NCBI GenBank assembly: GCA_024236015.1
Contig: JACKLK010000002.1
Coordinates: 416,753-480,752 of the forward strand
Direction of reading: 5' to 3'
Length of the DNA: 64,000 nt
Source: Rhodoferax sp.
GTDB taxonomy: Bacteria; Pseudomonadota; Gammaproteobacteria; Burkholderiales; Burkholderiaceae_C
Shown: positions 61,976 to 64,000 of the stretch, piece after piece
Layout: each line of letters starts with the position of its first letter
How positions within the stretch are numbered: position 1 is the stretch's first letter
Position numbers and translations under genes: made by a program
Notes under the pieces: model-generated
What the model saw: the letters and a program-made list of their open reading frames with translations, nothing else
Told to the model about the DNA's origin: nothing
Database searches by the model: none

Positions 61976-62914
61976 ATGAAATCCCTGTCCATCCTCCTGT
62001 CCGGCCTGGCCTTCGTGGCCCATGGCTTCGCGGCCCAGCCCTTGTTGTCGCCGCAGGAACTGCAGCCCAAGCTGAATGACCCGAACGTGCGCGTGATCGA
62101 CATCCGGGAATCCAAGATCTACCTGGCCGACCACATCCCCGGCTCGGTGAACGCGCCTTACATGCACTGGCGCGGCCCGTCCAGCAACCCGGGTGAACTG
62201 CCGCCGCTGCCCAAGCTCAAGGAACTGGTGCAGTCCATGGGCCTGAGCCCCTCGGTGCATGCCGTGGTGGTGTCCAGCGGCGCCGACGCCAGCGACTTCG
62301 GCGCCGCGGCGCGTGTCTACTGGACGCTCAAGGTGCTGGGCCTGAAGGAGTTGTCGGTGCTCAATGGCGGCGTCAAGGCCTGGACGGGCGCCAAGCTGCC
62401 GCTGAACAAGGAAGGCGTGCTGGCACCCACCAGCAACTACGAACCCCAGCTCGACATGTCGCTGATCGCGACCACGCAGGAGGTGGCGCAACGCGTCAAG
62501 TCCGGCGATGCGGTGCTGATCGATGCGCGCCCCGAGGCCTTCTTCAAGGGCGAAACCCGTGCGCCGATGGCCAAGGTGCCGGGCACCTTGCCGGGCGCGG
62601 TGAACCTGCGCCACGACAAATGGTTTGCTCCCGGCAGCTCGGTCTTCGTGTCGGAGAACCAGGCGCGCCAGATCGCGGCGTCCAGCCCGATCGACCCGGC
62701 CAAGCAGACGGTGTCGTTCTGCAACACCGGTCACTGGGCGGCGACCAACTGGTTCGCGATGTCCGAGGTGCTGGGCCAGAAAAACGTCAAGCTCTATCCG
62801 ACCTCGATGACCGAGTGGTCGCGCGATCCGAACCTGCCGATGGACAACGTGCCCAGCCGTGTCGCGCAGCTGGTGATCGACGCGAAGCTCTGGGCCGACA
62901 AGACCTTCAAGTGA
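61976..62914 (+). CDS. Periplasmic two-domain rhodanese (sulfurtransferase)
   Basis: A 312-residue exported protein: signal peptide of about 19 residues (MKSLSILLSGLAFVAHGFA), then two rhodanese domains. The first (about 22-140) lacks the catalytic cysteine (VVVSSGADASD), while the second has it (Cys249 in VSFCNTGHWAATNW). It would transfer sulfane sulfur from thiosulfate or a similar donor to an acceptor in the periplasm. It is followed after 13 bases by a YeeE/YedE-type thiosulfate transporter gene, so the two probably form a sulfur-uptake unit. Confidence 0.88.
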   Translation: MKSLSILLSGLAFVAHGFAAQPLLSPQELQPKLNDPNVRVIDIRESKIYLADHIPGSVNAPYMHWRGPSSNPGELPPLPKLKELVQSMGLSPSVHAVVVSSGADASDFGAAARVYWTLKVLGLKELSVLNGGVKAWTGAKLPLNKEGVLAPTSNYEPQLDMSLIATTQEVAQRVKSGDAVLIDARPEAFFKGETRAPMAKVPGTLPGAVNLRHDKWFAPGSSVFVSENQARQIAASSPIDPAKQTVSFCNTGHWAATNWFAMSEVLGQKNVKLYPTSMTEWSRDPNLPMDNVPSRVAQLVIDAKLWADKTFK

Positions 62915-62927
62915 CGGCATCCACATC

Positions 62928-64000
62928 GTGAAGCGCCTTCCCCTGGCGGCCGTGCTGGCCGCCTTTTTCGTGTTTCTCGCCTTGTCCGTGTCGATCCGCC
63001 AGGCGGTACTGCTGCTCGTCGGCGTGGGCATGGGCATGGCGCTGGCCGGCGCCCGGTTCGGTTTCACCACCGGCTGGCGCCAGCTGATCGAACACAAGGA
63101 CCCGCAAGGGGTCGCCGGCCAGGTGCTGCTGCTGGCGCTGGCCAGCCTGGCGGCTTTGCCGCTGCTCGGCGTGTTCCCCGAATTGCATGCCGCGCTCGGG
63201 CCGCCCAGCGTCAGCCTGCTGTTGGGCGCCTTCGTGTTCGGGTTGACGATGCAGATCGCCGACGGCTGCGGTTCGGGCACCTTGTACAAGGCCGGCCTGG
63301 GCGTGCCGCTGAACATGGGCATCCTGCCGCTGTTCGCGCTCGGCAGTTTCCTCGGTTCGGTGCATCTGGACCGCTGGCTGGCGCTGGGGCAGATCGAGCC
63401 GGTGGCCCTGGGCGAGCAGTTCGGCACCGGCGGCGCGCTGGCGCTGACCCTGGTGCTGCTGGCGCTGACGCTGCTGCTGGTACGGGCCTGGGTCGGGCCC
63501 GGCCGCCAGTGGATCGCGCGGCGCTGGATCTGGGGTGCGGTGGTGCTGGCGGTGCTGGCCACGCTGAACCTGCTGCTGGCCGGTCAGCCCTGGGGCGTCG
63601 TGTACGGCTTCGGCCTGTGGGCGGCCAAGCTGTCGACGGGCCTGGGCCTGTTCGATCCGGCGGCCAACATGTTCTGGGGCCAGGAGGGCAATACGCAGCG
63701 ACTGACCCAGACCGTGCTGATGGACGTGACGACGATCACCAACATCGGCATCCTGGGCGGTGCCTTGTGGATCTCGGCCAGGGCCGGTGGCGGCAACGCC
63801 GCCAAGCCGCTGGACCGCCAGCAATGGATCGTCGGCCTCGTGGCCGGATTCCTGCTGGGCTACAGCTCGCGGCTGGCGTTCGGCTGCAACATCGGCGCCA
63901 TGCTCAGCGGCATTTCCACCGGCAGCCTGCATGGCTGGTTGTGGGTGCCGCTGGCCTTTGCCGGATCCCTGGTCGGGGTGCGCGTGCGTCGCCACTACCG
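62928..64000 (+). CDS. YeeE/YedE (TsuA-like) thiosulfate/sulfur transporter (3' partial)
   Basis: The frame is open from GTG 62928 to the end of the window (357 codons), so the stop lies beyond it. Successive hydrophobic segments give a membrane protein with at least nine helices. Two motifs are characteristic of the family: MQIADGCGSGTLYKAGLG (Cys in the pore) and SRLAFGCNIGAMLSGI (second Cys). Members move thiosulfate or sulfane sulfur across the inner membrane by passing it between cysteines. GTG is the start, 13 bases after the rhodanese stop; the residues KRLPLAAVLAAFFVFLALS form the first helix. Pairing with a periplasmic rhodanese supports the sulfur role. Confidence 0.88.
   Translation, partial: MKRLPLAAVLAAFFVFLALSVSIRQAVLLLVGVGMGMALAGARFGFTTGWRQLIEHKDPQGVAGQVLLLALASLAALPLLGVFPELHAALGPPSVSLLLGAFVFGLTMQIADGCGSGTLYKAGLGVPLNMGILPLFALGSFLGSVHLDRWLALGQIEPVALGEQFGTGGALALTLVLLALTLLLVRAWVGPGRQWIARRWIWGAVVLAVLATLNLLLAGQPWGVVYGFGLWAAKLSTGLGLFDPAANMFWGQEGNTQRLTQTVLMDVTTITNIGILGGALWISARAGGGNAAKPLDRQQWIVGLVAGFLLGYSSRLAFGCNIGAMLSGISTGSLHGWLWVPLAFAGSLVGVRVRRHY

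Noticed and set aside
61613..63562. 649-codon minus-strand frame opposite the rhodanese and transporter
   Set aside because: Antisense of two well-supported genes, with low-complexity His/Gln/Arg composition.

Overview
This is a GC-rich (by eye well over 60 %) chromosomal segment with dense, short-spaced genes. The mix of orphan Bug-type (TctC) solute receptors, PEP-CTERM proteins, a DUF6172 protein, CaiB/crotonase/AtuA-family catabolic genes and a phosphoenolpyruvate synthase points to a betaproteobacterium of the order Burkholderiales, probably an environmental lineage near Leptothrix, Rubrivivax or Sphaerotilus. That placement is an inference from gene content. I saw no rRNA, tRNA, CRISPR array or intact insertion sequence.

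Layout. Bases 1-13.9 kb form a surface-protein region: the 3' part of a giant secreted beta-helix/cadherin/cohesin/dockerin protein containing a perfect-looking 2,853-bp in-frame tandem duplication, followed by a small cohesin-like PEP-CTERM protein behind a good sigma-54 promoter. From 14 to 23 kb lie housekeeping and accessory genes: two MFS transporters, a DEAD-box helicase that lacks a standard start codon, a DUF6172 protein, a second PEP-CTERM protein, a DUF2721 protein, an isochorismatase/GlxA-type regulator pair and a membrane-anchored alpha/beta hydrolase. From 23.1 to 28.9 kb there is a minus-strand catabolic operon (CaiB-type CoA-transferase, crotonase, AtuA-family protein, Bug receptor, GntR regulator), diverging from a zinc-free alcohol dehydrogenase/quinone oxidoreductase. 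From 30 to 41.9 kb are SelO, an IclR-regulated Bug receptor plus two enolase-superfamily acid-sugar dehydratase-like genes, a K+/H+ antiporter, Ogt, a Tat-exported PhoX phosphatase and an NAPE-PLD-like metallohydrolase. From 41.9 to 50.4 kb are a PEP-CTERM metzincin protease, ppsA, a Cys-rich protein of unknown role, a small P-loop kinase, a LysE exporter and an EamA exporter. From 50.4 to 56.9 kb a tripartite RND efflux operon ends in a rhomboid/rhombosortase-like gene; its outer-membrane gene is broken by an in-frame TGA. From 57 to 59.9 kb is a DUF1800/DUF1501 pair whose first member is frameshifted at a (GC)6 tract. From 59.9 to 62 kb is a small AT-richer accessory island with an AAA ATPase and a decayed ORF6N-domain gene. 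The window ends in a rhodanese/YeeE-type thiosulfate cluster that runs off the edge.

How the parts fit. The strongest theme is envelope display. Three PEP-CTERM proteins, a giant dockerin-bearing adhesin-like protein and a rhombosortase-like protease sit in one window, although the exosortase itself is not here. My main hypothesis is that the giant protein docks through a cohesin-dockerin-type contact to the adjacent PEP-CTERM cohesin-like protein, which would be anchored by exosortase. A second theme is local gene decay or switching: three genes (outer-membrane factor, DUF1800, ORF6N) are interrupted, and one (helicase) has an anomalous start.
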